This document shows positions 1 to 10,898 of a stretch of 64,000 bases of DNA, one piece after another. Each line of letters starts with the position of its first letter. Position 1 is the stretch's first letter. A program made the position numbers and the translations under genes. The stretch comes from Tetracentron sinense (taxonomy: Eukaryota; Streptophyta; Magnoliopsida; Trochodendrales; Trochodendraceae), in contig CM026571.1 in NCBI GenBank assembly GCA_015143295.1, positions 33,570,505-33,634,504 on the forward strand, written 5' to 3'. The notes under the pieces were generated by a model. That model was not told where the DNA came from. It ran no database searches and saw only the letters and a list, made by a program, of their open reading frames with translations.

Positions 1-787
1 TTCATTCACATTTATCTTGTTTAGATTTAGGGAATATGGCACATTTCAAGAAAGGGAAAATACAAGATCAAATCATGATTTTTAAAAGGAAAAACCTAGG
101 TCATTGCTAGAGAAGTTAGTAGAGTGTACTAACCTTGAATGTCAAGTTTGATCTTTGAGGAAACCCTTGACTGAGGGTGGTTCTTGCTTAAATCTTCAAG
201 CTTGATCCCTTAATCCCAATACCAAGATCCCCTCTTGGATCTTCCTTCAATCTCCCTTCTCCTCTCCTTTCTCTCCTCTAGGTTAGAAATTCCCAATAGT
301 GAGATCCCTAACCAAGACAAGAGTTAAAAACCCCCAATTCCACCACCAGTTACCACGTGCGATCGATCGATCGTGGGTCCTTGCGATCGATCGCACATGG
401 ATGCGATCTATCGCACATATACCCGAGCACTATTGTCTGTTTTCTCCCTATATGCGATTGATCGCACATATTTACAATCGATCACAGATCACTGCGATCT
501 GTCGCACCTGAGACCTCATCCATCGCATATGATCCAGAGACCTTGGGACCCATTTTGCCTGCATGCGATCAATCGCACATCCCAGATTTTGTTTTTTTCG
601 CCCCTACAGATCCATAAGGGTGTTTCCAACCTCATTTTCACAACCTATAGGGTCCTAAACCCCTTCCCTCACACTGTCCTTTGGTGATTAACCTCCAAGC
701 CATCTTGAATGCCAATTTTAACCCAAGGATTACCAATTGGCCCCAATTACACTATTCATTAGTCAAATAAAGTTTCAGGGTGCTACA
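1..787 (-). repeat. 3' LTR (partial) of the 1-7760 Ty3 element
   Basis: The sequence matches the inner 0.8 kb of the 5' LTR ending at 7760, including the shared terminus GGGTGCTACA (read as TGTAGCACCC in element sense). The remaining 1.6 kb lies left of the window. Relative to the 5' LTR it lacks about 20 bp in the palindrome array (near 370) and carries many point differences, several of them C to T or G to A at CpG sites. Confidence 0.92.
361..575. repeat. Palindrome array (GCGATCGATCGC type) in the 3' LTR
   Basis: About seven copies of a 12-14 bp palindrome-like unit built on GCGATCGATCGC are spaced 20-40 bp apart. Several units are imperfect (gcgattgatcgc, gcgatctatcgc, gcgatcaatcgc), mostly through CpG transitions. 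The same array occurs in the 5' LTR at 7290-7558. Confidence 0.85.
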
Positions 788-799
788 TCCTCCCTCCTT
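788..799 (-). other. Polypurine tract of the 1-7760 element
   Basis: On the minus strand AAGGAGGGAGGA immediately precedes the TGTAGCACCC start of the 3' LTR. This is the expected plus-strand primer for reverse transcription and confirms the orientation. Confidence 0.85.
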
Positions 800-879
800 A
801 CAAAAATTTCATCCTCGAAATTAGGAAAGGACATACATGCACAAAACAATAAAATTTTATAAAAGAGGGTCAAAGCCTT

Positions 880-2394
880 AAACAAACAACTGAGGATATT
901 TTTCTTTTACTTCTGCCTCACGCTCCCATGTAGCCTCTTCTACCGAGTGATGTTGCCACCTTACAAAGACCAAAGGGATGGTCTTGTTGCACAAGACTTG
1001 ATCTCGCCTGTCCAAGATCTGCACTGGTTGTCAACGAGTGTGAGGTCCTCCCGGATCAAGCTCGATGACATGGGAAGGATCCGGAATATACTTTTGGAGC
1101 ATAGAGACATGGAACACGTTATGGACCACCGCCATATAAGCGGGTAAGGCAACACGGTAAGCCACCTCACCGACTCTAGTGATGATCTCGAACGGACCCA
1201 CGTATCTTTGACTGAGCTTGCCCCTCTTCCTGAATCTCATAACACCCTTGGTCAGTGAAATCTTGACAAAAACAAGGTCACCGACTCGGAATTCAAGATC
1301 TCTCCTTCGGTTATCGGCATAGCTTTTCTGTCGATCTTGTACGGTCTTCAACCTCTCCCGGATGAGCTTGACTCTATCCGCAGTTTTTTAATCAAGGCCC
1401 AAAATATTTTTTCTCCAACTTCATCCCAATACAAAGGGGATCTACAACTCCTTCCGTATAATGCTTCAAAAGGTGTCATTTGTATGCTTGCCTGATAACT
1501 ATTGTTGTAGGCAAATTCCAGCAAAGGTAGGTGATCTTCCCAACTTCCTTTGAAGTCTAGCATACATGCACGGAGCATGTCTTCAATAATCTAATTCACT
1601 CACTCGGTTTGCCCATCCGTCTGCGGATGGAAAGCCATGCTAAAGTCTAACCGGGAACCCATTGCCCCTTGAAAACTTTTCCAAAACCTGGACGTGAATC
1701 TCGAGTCCCGATCCGACACAATGCTCACTGGTACCCCATGTAACCGGACTATCTCTTTGATATACAAGGTAGCCAATTGATTGGAGTTGAAGGTGGTCTA
1801 ATACGGCAAGAAATGGGCGGACTTCGTGAGTCTGTCAACCACCACCCATATAGCATTGGTGTTCCTTACCATCTTTGGCAATCCCAAAATGAAGCCTATG
1901 GAGATGTGTTCGCATTTCCACTCAGGAATAGGGAGGGACTGCAAAAGTCCGGCCTATCTTTGGTGTTCGGCTTTGACTTGTTGGCACACCAAGCACCTGG
2001 ATACATACTCTGCTTCTTCACGCTTCATGTTCCGCCACCAAAAGTGCCTTTTCAAGTTTCTATACATCTTGGTACCCCCAGGATGCACCGTATACTTCGA
2101 ATGGTGAGCCTCATCCAAAATTTCACTCTTTAGCTCTTCATCGGTGGGGATACAAAGTCTACCCTTGAACGTGATAGCCCCATCACCGTTCGTGGCAAAG
2201 TCCTCGCATCCCTTATTAACCGCATTGTCACGGAAAATGATCAACTCGGCATCCGCTACTTGCAACTCTCGGATCCAATCCATGATGCACGGCTTCACCG
2301 TGATATTTTCCATCAATGGCCCATGCATAAGTGGGTCGAACCAACTGTCCAAGTTGGAAACATCCTCGAACAACCTCCACTCCTTCAACATCAT
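880..2394 (-). pseudogene. Integrase with C-terminal chromodomain, Ty3 element (broken)
   Basis: The 1954-2394 piece carries the end of RNase H and the integrase zinc-binding HHCC region (the EAHHSKYTVHPGG and SRCLVCQQVKAEH motifs). The DDE core follows in broken frames between about 1950 and 1350, with [24 protein letters not shown] and TDGQTE recognisable around in-frame stops. The 1031-1351 piece holds the linker RQKSYADNRRRDLEF and the GPFEI region. After a frameshift near 1030 a chromodomain is readable to about 880 (VQILDRRDQVL, RWQHHSVEEATWE). Chromodomains of this type direct chromovirus integration to particular chromatin. Stops and the shift make it non-functional. Confidence 0.88.
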
Positions 2395-2463
2395 GTGCGC
2401 AAAAAGTCCAGTAGACTTCCGGATAAGAGCATCAGCTATAACATTCGCTTTGCCCGGATGGTA

Positions 2464-3530
2464 TTAAATGGAGCACTCATAATCCTTAAAAAATTCTACC
2501 CATCTTCTCTGCCTTAAGTTCAACTCCTTCTGAGAAAACAAATATTTTAGGCTTTTATGATCGATGAATACTTCGAACTGTTCCCCACAGAGATAACGTG
2601 ACCAAATCTTCAAGGCAAACACAACTGCGGCAAGCTCCAAATCATGAGTGGGATAATTTTTTTCATGCTCTTTCAACTGCCTAGAGGCGTAGGCAATGAC
2701 CTTGCCGTGCTGCATGAGCACACATCCCAACCCTACATGGGAGGCATCGCTATATACGACGAAACCACCACTCCAGGAAGGCACTGTGAGGATGGGAGCT
2801 ATAGTGAGCCGCTTCTTCAACTCCTGAAAGCTAACCTCACATCGGTTGCTCCAACTGAACTTGGCATTCTTCCTCGTAAGATAAGTGAGCGGCACAGCTA
2901 GACTGGAGAATTCCTCCACAAATCTCCGGTAATAGCCCGCCAAACCGAGGAAACTCTGAATCTCAGTGACGCTCCTGGGTCTTTCCCAATTCAGCACCAC
3001 CTCTACCTTGGCTTAGTCTACTGAAATGCCTTCGGCCGACACCACGTGGCCTAGGAATGCAACCTTCTCCAACCAAAATTTGCACTTGCTTAACTTGGCG
3101 TATAGCCTATGCTCTCTCAACATCTCCAGAGAAAGGCAGAGGTCTCGTGCGTGATCTTCCCGTGTCTGGGAATACACCAAGATGTCAATAAATACAATCA
3201 CGCATCAATCCAAGTACGATCAGAACACCCCGTTCATCAAATCCATGAACACCGCCAGTGCATTCATCAGCCCAAAAGGCATGACAAGGAATTCGTAATG
3301 CCCATATCGAGTCCTGAGAGCTGTCTTCGGAACATCTCCCGCTTTGATCTTTAACTGATGATATCCCGATCTAAGATCAATCTTGGAGAAGAATCTCGCT
3401 CCCTTCAGTTGGTCAAATAGGTCATCTATCCTTGACAACGGATAACGATTTTTGATAGTTACCTTATTCAACTACCGGTAATCTATGCACATTCTCATCG
3501 ACCCGTCCTTCTTCTTCACAAAGAGGACCG
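2464..3530 (-). pseudogene. Reverse transcriptase and RNase H, Ty3 element (broken)
   Basis: Three consecutive minus-strand pieces (3220-3471, 3013-3201, 2464-3000) cover the RT palm and RNase H. Recognisable motifs are [64 protein letters not shown], then RNase [15 protein letters not shown] and [16 protein letters not shown]. The catalytic box, FIDD in intact relatives, reads FID-ILVYS at about 3184-3192: one of the two aspartates has been removed by an in-frame loss of three bases. Stops separate the pieces, and the LVYSQ piece begins just after a further in-frame stop. Confidence 0.92.
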
Positions 3531-3537
3531 GAGCTCC

Positions 3538-4182
3538 TCATGGTGACACATTTGGTTGGATGAACCCAAGTTGTTGTAACTCTTCAATTTGCTTTTTCAG
3601 TTCCTCCAGCTCTATCAGGGCCATTCTATATGGTGCTCTTGAAATTAGAGCGGTACCGAGAGCAAGTTCTATCACGAACTCAATCTCCCGATTTGGAGTC
3701 AATCCGGAAAGTTCTTCCGGGAATACGTCTAAGAACTCACTCATAACCGGAATGGCCGAGGAGTTTTGTGCTTCAGAGTTTGTCAAACTCAAAGCCGCAA
3801 AGTGAGCTATGTCTCTTCCTTGAAATCCCCGAAAGTGGAATGCCTTTACTCCTTCTGGTGTGAAATTCACAACCTTCTCAAAACATGCAATATGACCGGG
3901 ATGAGTCGCTAGCCAATCCATACCAAGAATGACGTCAAAGTCTAAATCTTGGAAATCCAAAATGATAAGGTCGGCTAATAGCTCATTCTCCCCTACTTGA
4001 ACCACACAATCTCTATATATTTTGTTTGTATCAACTGACTTGCCAAATGGAGTTGCAACGGTCAACTCCCGCTCTAATAGAGTAGCCTCAGTCGAGAATC
4101 CCTTTGCGAAACTGGGTGACACAAAGGAGTGAGTGGATCCAGTGTCGATCAACACTCGGGCGTGACACTCATTCACTAACAA
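3538..4182 (-). pseudogene. Aspartic protease and RT linker, Ty3 element
   Basis: This 214-residue open stretch begins near the protease active site (LIDTGSTHSFVSPSF, with D-T-G at about 4140-4148). It contains the plant retropepsin hallmarks ADLIILDFQDLDFDVILGM and MDWLATHPGHIACFEK, then runs into the linker typical of Ty3 elements (VFPEELSGLTPNREIEFVIE, APYRMALIELEELKKQ) leading to RT. In the family the protease cuts the Gag-Pol polyprotein. The domain looks intact here but is separated from gag and RT by stops. Confidence 0.92.
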
Positions 4183-4313
4183 GGCGCCTGTGCGATTAAA
4201 TAACTAACATCAATAGATTTCAAACAGACGAACACCATACATGGGTAACTAACAACATCACATCATGGAAAGCATTTTCAACGTAAGACTTTCATGTTTT
4301 CGCGTACCTTGCA

Positions 4314-5098
4314 TTACATCATCGGATGCACATGCGTCCTGCTCGAATAAGGCAAAGACTCATCCTTGAGTTGCTTGACAAGGTGGCCGGATAAGTGGCG
4401 AGGCCCTCGAAGCCTGAGAAGAGCTAGGCTGAGACGTCTGCCTAAACGGGGGCCTACTCCCTTGAGACTAAGCTGCCAAGTGATGTAGGGGACAGTCTCT
4501 AACAATGTGGCCTTGGTCACCACAATGGAAGCAACTCCTGGTAGCCCTCCGACATTCCCCCGCTGGATGCCTCCTTCCACAAAGGGTGCAGATATCATGT
4601 GAATAGGTGGGAGGAGCATATCCCGTAGCCTGAGTCACTGTGGGGCGAGTAGCCTGAGTGAAAGCTGGGCGAAAAGCTGGTGTAAATTAAGCTACAACGG
4701 CGGTTTCTTATAACCACCATTAATATTATCGCAATAAAGGCGGCCTAAGTAACCCTTTCAGCCTCAGTCGGTGTCAACACTGAGAATATCTTCTCTAATT
4801 GCCGAACACATCCATCGGCAACAAGTGGATCAATGCTTCCACAAAAAGTTGGAGGCCTCATCCTCCGAAAAGCCTCTATTCCGGCTTAAGCTCGATTAGG
4901 AGGAGTGGGTATAAGTGCGGCATTTGGGGGAGTAGCCGGTTGCCTCGCCGCTAACATAGCCAAAGTCTCGGCTATTAAAGCAAAAGCTTGGGCAAAATCA
5001 AGTTGTTCATCACCCGATGGAGCATCACTTCCATTGCCCCCTGTGTTGTACCCACGACCCCGAGTATTGTGTCTCATGATTACTTCTGAGAACGACAA
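4314..5098 (-). pseudogene. Gag remnant with two zinc knuckles, central domain missing
   Basis: The N-terminal piece (4886-5098) starts MSFSEVIMRHNTRGRGY and has the Gly/Arg-rich leader and Ala-rich helix (FAQAFALIAETLAMLAARQ) common before plant gag. A short continuation, RMRPPTFCGSIDP to PTEAERV, is readable to about 4750. The next recognisable part (4620-4314) has two CCHC knuckles, CTLCGRRHPAGEC and CFHCGDQGHIVRDC, at about 4590-4490, followed by a Gln/Ser/Pro tail. The roughly 100-150 residues of the capsid core normally found between these parts are absent, so this gag cannot assemble particles. Confidence 0.85.
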
Positions 5099-5381
5099 TC
5101 CAACATGAGTCTAACTGGGATACACATCTAGTAGCAAATTAACCATTTGTTCAAAACATATTTACCAAGCATAGAACAGTGCACGCAAGGTTTACATCAC
5201 AATAGCATATCATACAATCCGTGTTCCTAGTGTAGGACTCTAAGTTCGGTTGAAGTTCAACCCATTTGACCAAGACTAAATTGTTAGTCTATACTTGGAA
5301 TACGACTCATTCATAACACTTATTGCCTTGTTCAATCATGGTATCGAGTACTAAGTGACCCTAGGGACTCTAATGCCTAAA

Positions 5382-5393
5382 GCTCTGATACCA
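5382..5393 (-). other. Primer-binding site, initiator Met tRNA
   Basis: The minus strand reads TGGTATCAGAGC, complementary to the 3' end of plant initiator methionine tRNA. It lies 4 bp inside the LTR end (GGGGCGCGACA), the standard position for first-strand priming. Confidence 0.9.
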
Positions 5394-6107
5394 CCTCTGT
5401 CGCGCCCCTAAATACCCCCTATGAGTTAAGGGATACTTTAGGAGTGGCTAAACATACCTGCCAAACCATCCTAAAGTAAACAAGGCTAACATAATACGAC
5501 ACTAACAATAATTAGAGCGCGAAAGCTAAACATGCATGCGGAAGCGTAAACTAACTATTTTTTTTCTTCTAAAATTCCAAAATAGTATTCCAAGTGAACA
5601 TATACGCAACACTTATCCCAGTCTAAGGTGGATAGGCCCACCTATCAAAATATCAAAATACACAAAAGAACCCTCTCGTACTCTTCCCTCAACAGTAGTT
5701 GAGGTACAGCCACACGTCGAGGTCTCTATCCGCTTGAGACTGTAATGGGATAGACGGCTCTCTCTCCTTTACGTACTCTTCCTTGACCCAAGCCTCCGGG
5801 TCGAGGGCTTCCTCGGTACCTGCCGACATAAAGGTGCGGTTGAGCATGGAATACTCAGTGAGTACAAACTACTAGCTAACCATATCAATAATAAAAGCAC
5901 AACAAGGGTGAACACAATACAAGGTATCAATTCAAAGCAACAGTAGCATCATGAGATAAACAGTATTGAACATGAAAAAATATCATTATCTTGACATGCA
6001 TGCATGAATGCGAAAACTCCGATAAAACTCATGCTTGGAAAACTCGTTTCATGTCTCGCTATTACTTGTGAAAATCATGCATGCGTGTCTTGTCTCATCT
6101 TGTATAC

Positions 6108-6488
6108 TTGTGAGCCTTTTCTTGTGAGCCTGTTCTTGTGAGCCAGAGGCTAGTACCCTTCACTTGGGCTACCAACCTCCTTGACATATTTCATTTACTT
6201 GTGAGCCGGAGGCTAGCACCCGAACCTCCCTGGGCTGCCAACCTCCTTGACATATTGTTTTCTTGTGAGCCAGAGGCTAGTACCCGCACAACCCTGGGCT
6301 ACCAACCTCTTTGACATATATTGGTTTTAGTTACTTGTTTAGTTTTCTTGTGAGCCAGAGGCTAGCACCCGTACATCCCTGGGCTACCAACCTCCTTGAC
6401 ATCTAGTGTTTTCAGTTTTCTTGTGAGCCAGAGACTAGTACCCCAACATCCCTTGGCTACCAACCTCCTTGACATGCAATGTTTTCTT
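6108..6488. repeat. LTR minisatellite, about five units of 65-80 bp
   Basis: Each unit starts with cttgtgagccagaggctag, continues with tacc/cacc and a variable decamer, and ends gggctaccaacctccttgac. The spacers between units differ in length. It lies inside the 5' LTR at 5398-7760. Confidence 0.88.
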
Positions 6489-7289
6489 GTTGACTTATTA
6501 TAGGCATATACTCTTGAAAACTCGGTTCATAGAAACATGCGTGGTCGTGTGCATGTCAATAGTGACAATCATGATGACATGCTTGGATGAGAGGATCACA
6601 TAAGTATAGCATTTCCATTTCGAATATAAGCATAAGGGAATGTAGATAACATATAGGGAATTTGATAAAGGTAAGCATTTAAACATAATAACTCAATCCA
6701 TGCTTTCATAATTCAAGTTCATTTATTCAAATCGTCATTTAAGCATTTTATCAAACACTTGGTGTGCAACCACATTCATAGTCATTTCGTTTCGATTTCT
6801 TAATGCATATATTTCATCACACCACTCACAATGTATTCATTATGTTTGAAATGCCCATCCACCATTTTTCCCGCACACATTCATCAACCAACACAGCATC
6901 CAATCGCCTCATCCACATTTCATCCATTCATACATCCCACACATTTATCTTTTTTAGATTTAGGGAATATGGCGCATTTAAAGGGAAGGAAAACACAAGA
7001 TCAAATCATGATTTTTAAAAGGAAAAACCTAGATCATTGCTAGAGAAGTTAGTAGAGTGTACTAACCTTGAAGGTCAAGTTTGATCTTTGAGGAAACCCT
7101 TGATTGAGGGTGGTTCTTGCTTGAATCTTCAAGCTTGATCCCTTAATCCCAATCCCAAGATCCCCTCCTGGATCATCCTTCAATCTCCCTTCTCCTCTTC
7201 TTTCTCTCCTCTAGGTTAGAAATCTCCAATAGTGAGATCCCTAACTAAGACAAGAGTTAAAAACCCCCAATTCCGGCACCAGTTACCGC

Positions 7290-7558
7290 GTGCGATCGAT
7301 CGCACACTTGTCTCCGATCGATCGCGGGTCCTTGCGATCGATCACACATGGATGCGATCTATCGCACATGAACTCGAGCACTATTGTCTGTTTTCTCCCT
7401 GTATGTGATCGATCGCACATATTTATGATCGATCGCAGATCACTGCAATCTGTCGCACCTGAGACCTCTACTATTGCATATGGTCCAGAGACCTTGGGAC
7501 CCATTTTGCCTACATGCGATCGATCACACCAAACCTGCGATCGATCGCACATCCCAGA
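7290..7558. repeat. Palindrome array (GCGATCGATCGC type) in the 5' LTR
   Basis: Nine palindrome-like units in about 270 bp, including two perfect GCGATCGATCGC copies (near 7291 and 7540) and variants such as gcgatctatcgc, tgatcgatcgcac and gcgatcgatcacac. Arms and core are CpG-rich and most variants are single CpG transitions. Confidence 0.88.
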
Positions 7559-7760
7559 TTTTGTTGTTTTCGCCCCTGCAGATCCATAGGGGTGTTTCAA
7601 ACTCATTTTCACAACCTATAGGGTCCTAAACCCCTTCCATCATGCTGGCCTTTGGTGATTAACCCTCCAAGCCATCTCGAACGCCAATTTTAACCCCGAT
7701 GATTGCCAATTGGCCCCGATTACACTATTCATTAGTCAAATAAAGTTTCGGGGTGCTACA

Positions 7761-10010
7761 GGTTGAGATGTAGTTTTATCTGAAACTATTGTAGTGAAAA
7801 CAACACATCTGCATGTGGGTGCTTAAATGTATATTGACTGATTGCATTCAATAAGAGACCTTTTGCATAAACATACTATCAGATAAATGGTCTCTCATTC
7901 ACATTGAACAGATTTGATGATCCTTAGATCTGATGAGTTTATTTATAACTGAGCAGTGATCTAACTATTTTGATTGCACCAAAGTACTCTCTACTTGAGG
8001 GACTACGATAAGGTGACAGTTGGATAATCAGAAAGTTGTTCGAGTCATGATGAATATCAAACAAGAAATCCATGCTCATTAAATTGAGAAATTATCCAAG
8101 TTTCATGGTAAGACAATCCATTAAGCTACATGGCTGTACATGTGATTTTAAAATCAAATATATTTGAAATATATTTTTTGATCAAATATATTATATTAAT
8201 AAAAGATTTTTTTGAAATGTTTTAACATGAGAAATAGTTTCTCATGGTTTAATCAAATGTCTTGGAACCCCGGATGATGTACAATAGGCTATGGGTTAGA
8301 TAGTATCCTAATCTCGAAGGCCTATTGGGGATAATGTTAAGGGAAGGATTATTCGAATGCAATAGTTCTTGTGGTGGGATCCTTATTGGTTTATGTTCTT
8401 TTACTGGGATTCAATTGCAATATGCATATCTCACGTCACTAGCAATTCCGGTGTCCTTCCTATTGAGGGTTAATGGGATAACACTGGGTAAGCCAGGGTT
8501 AGAATGTCCGAGAGCAATCTGTGGAGGTGCTCATAAAAGAAATACATGTTGGACATATATGCACTCGAAAGCCAATAAGAGACTTTTCTATGTTGACTAG
8601 ACAATCATCATATTCACACAACCAACTATAAAGGGTATTTATATTAATTACTGTCTCATATGATGTAGACATAAAGTTCCATAGGTAACATTGTAGGAAA
8701 ATCATACAAAGGTTGCGAGGAGATATGATTTTCCGGTTCCTTGTAAACCTAATATTGTTCGAAGCCTCTAGAGTACTGATTGGGCGCCGTACTTCATCAT
8801 GGCTTGCACATGTGTAGTTCTATGAGATAGTGTGATGAATCTCATTCACAGAGAGTGGTGACTCTTGACTAACATGTGAGTATATATAGCAAGTACATAA
8901 TACTGAACGGGGTCACTAGTGGATACCCTATGGAATACACTGTCAGATTGTATTAGGGTTATCTATTTGAAAAATTGTCCTTAGACCTGAGAGATTAACA
9001 TCTTCTCAGACATTTTTCTATATGGCTTTGATGTGCCAATCGGCAATGTCCAATACACAGGACTAACTCCGGGTACGTTGGGTCACGTACACTGTGTTTG
9101 GAGAAGTGTGTAAACACTCAATAAGGAATCCACAACTCCTTAATTGGAGATAATGATATCAAGGTGATACTTGTTGAACTGAACTGTTAAATCCAGTACT
9201 GGTGTTTTTCGATAAAATGGTCTTTATCAAAGTTGATATTTTTAATATGGAAAATTATATATAAATATATATGTCAGTTCTTTTCTAATGTTTCTTCAAA
9301 AGTGTTTTGGAGGTTCAGTTCATTGAAAAAGTAATCATGAGAAAGGGTTCTATTCATAAGCTAGGGACTAAGACAGTGGAATTGTTCCAATCCCGGAAGC
9401 TTACAAGTGATATCGGAATGTGGAATGATTTATTTGTAAATATTTTGTGAGATGGTACTTACAAGCAATTCTCTAATTTCTTGAGGTTAATCACATTGTG
9501 TTAATGGACATTAATTGTGATTGGTGGAAGTCCAGAGACTTAGATAACATTCTATGATCCTAATGGAGTTTTAGGAAAGGTGTTTCCTAGTAACAATACT
9601 TCAACCAAAAAGGTGAAGTACTTGGTCCCACAACCGGAAATAGGAGATCCCTTTAGATCTCACACACAAGGACCTTCTTAAAGTATTTAATTTAATTTAT
9701 AATTAAATTAATTAATTTCTCTAAGTAATCACTATATGGTATAGTGAAGCTCTAAAAGGTGGAATCACATTAGATGTGAAAAACCAAATGGGTAGGACCC
9801 ATTGGGAATTATTATAAAAGAATAATTCAAGTGACCAAGAGGGTTTTGGAAACCCTTTAGGCGTGTGGGGTGGGACCCACCTAGGGTGGGACGCCCACTT
9901 CAAGGAGGAATAATAATTGTTATTATTTTAATTAGTTTCTAATAACTAATATCCTTATTAGATAAGGTTAGTTAATTAATTAGTTAGTTACTAATTAAAG
10001 ATTCCCTAAT
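7761..10010. other. Non-coding repeat-like region, no gene seen
   Basis: No convincing coding sequence was found. From about 9640 the sequence is AT-rich with a block ending in a purine/pyrimidine palindromic stretch around gggtgggacccacctagggtgggac (9861-9893). The texture resembles the U3 part of a long plant LTR, but neither end nor a partner LTR was recognised. Confidence 0.4.
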
Positions 10011-10011
10011 G

Positions 10012-10154
10012 CTATGTTTGGTTGCTGAGAAAATTGATGAAAACATGGAAAAGAACAGAAAATTTTGGATTTTTAATACAATTTGTAGTTGAGTTTTATC
10101 TAATTTTCTTTTCTTTTCCATGTTTTTACTTATTTTCTCGACAACCAAACATAG
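10012..10154. mobile_element. Small MITE (143 bp) with terminal inverted repeats
   Basis: The ends are CTATGTTTGGTTGCTGAGAAAA and its inverted counterpart with two differences, enclosing a short AT-rich interior that is itself largely self-complementary, so the unit could fold into one long hairpin. No clear target-site duplication was found. A direct repeat of tagttagttactaatt flanks it more distantly (about 9980 and 10176). Confidence 0.72.
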
Positions 10155-10360
10155 GGTAATTGTTAGGGATTCCATTAGTTAGTTACTAATTCAAGATTCC
10201 TTATTGGATTACTAATGGATAAGGTTAGTTTTTTTTAAGATCAATCCTAATTGGATTAGGAGAATAATCAATAAAGGAAACTATTGAGGAATCCCAATTG
10301 GATTAGGATAAGGTTAATGAATTATAATTGGATTACAATTCAAGCAACCAAGAGGGAACT

Positions 10361-10368
10361 TATATAAA
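10361..10368 (+). promoter_or_regulatory. TATA box of an LTR-like promoter
   Basis: TATATAAA followed about 70 bp later by a CT-rich leader (ttcttctctccctctcctc) is the usual layout of a plant LTR core promoter. The enclosing LTR could not be delimited. Confidence 0.45.
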
Positions 10369-10898
10369 GGATTGGATGCCAGCCCTTTAAGGAATATATA
10401 TATAATTCTTCAGAATTTTTTCTTCTCTCCCTCTCCTCAAGTTCACGCCCAGCCCTCTCCCCCTTTAAGGGTGTACGGTCACCCTTCCCCTTCTTCCTTT
10501 TTGTTTGGTTTTTGATCTTGATGATCAAGAACAAGTTCTTTGAAGATCAAGATTGGATCTTGTTTGATCAAGAAAGGTTCTTGGATCAAAGAAAAGAAGA
10601 AAAGATAAAAGAGCATGAAATTTGGAAGGGTCATTAGCTTCCATTAGAGAAAGCTTTAAAGGAAAAAGAAGGTTCGTGTGAATAGACAGAAGACTTGACA
10701 CTTGTGAAGTTTTGCGAGTACTATTCTAACATGGATTTGACTTAACAATTTCAAAGTCGCAAAGGTGAATGTTATTCTAACCTTCATTGAATAAAATCAA
10801 TTAGAATCTTAGTCAGATCTTGGGATTCGATGTATGCCCCCCAAGAACTGTTTTTTCTAAAATTAAAAAGAGGCATACTTTCAATACATGCTCGTAGA

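Larger units (their letters stand above)
1..7760 (-). mobile_element. Ty3/gypsy chromovirus (Tekay/Del type), degenerate, left end cut by window
   Basis: Read on the minus strand the order is 5' LTR (7760-5398), primer-binding site, gag, protease, reverse transcriptase, RNase H, integrase with chromodomain, polypurine tract and 3' LTR (787-1, incomplete). This is the Ty3/gypsy gene order, and the chromodomain after integrase places it among chromoviruses; the LTR length of about 2.4 kb and the two-knuckle gag fit the Tekay/Del clade. The internal region of about 4.6 kb is a pseudogene: every domain has stops or frameshifts, the centre of gag is missing and the RT catalytic box has lost a residue. 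It could be moved only by proteins supplied in trans. Clade assignment is from motifs, not a tree. Confidence 0.93.
5398..7760 (-). repeat. 5' LTR (2363 bp) of the 1-7760 Ty3 element
   Basis: Bounded by TGTCGCGCCCC at the left and GGGGTGCTACA at the right; in element sense it runs TGTAGCACCCC to GGGGCGCGACA, giving canonical TG/CA ends. Reading in element sense it contains a palindrome array (7558-7290), a pyrimidine-rich leader-like stretch, a minisatellite (about 6488-6108) and a conserved tail near 5880-5820 that is shared with the LTRs at 20329 and 49072. No convincing TATA box is visible at the place where the 20329 and 49072 LTRs have one. Confidence 0.92.

Noticed and set aside
361..7558. 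GATC-rich clusters as bacterial Dam sites or a bacterial origin
   Set aside because: The sites are in plant LTRs with iMet primer-binding sites and Ty3 pol; nothing in the window is prokaryotic.
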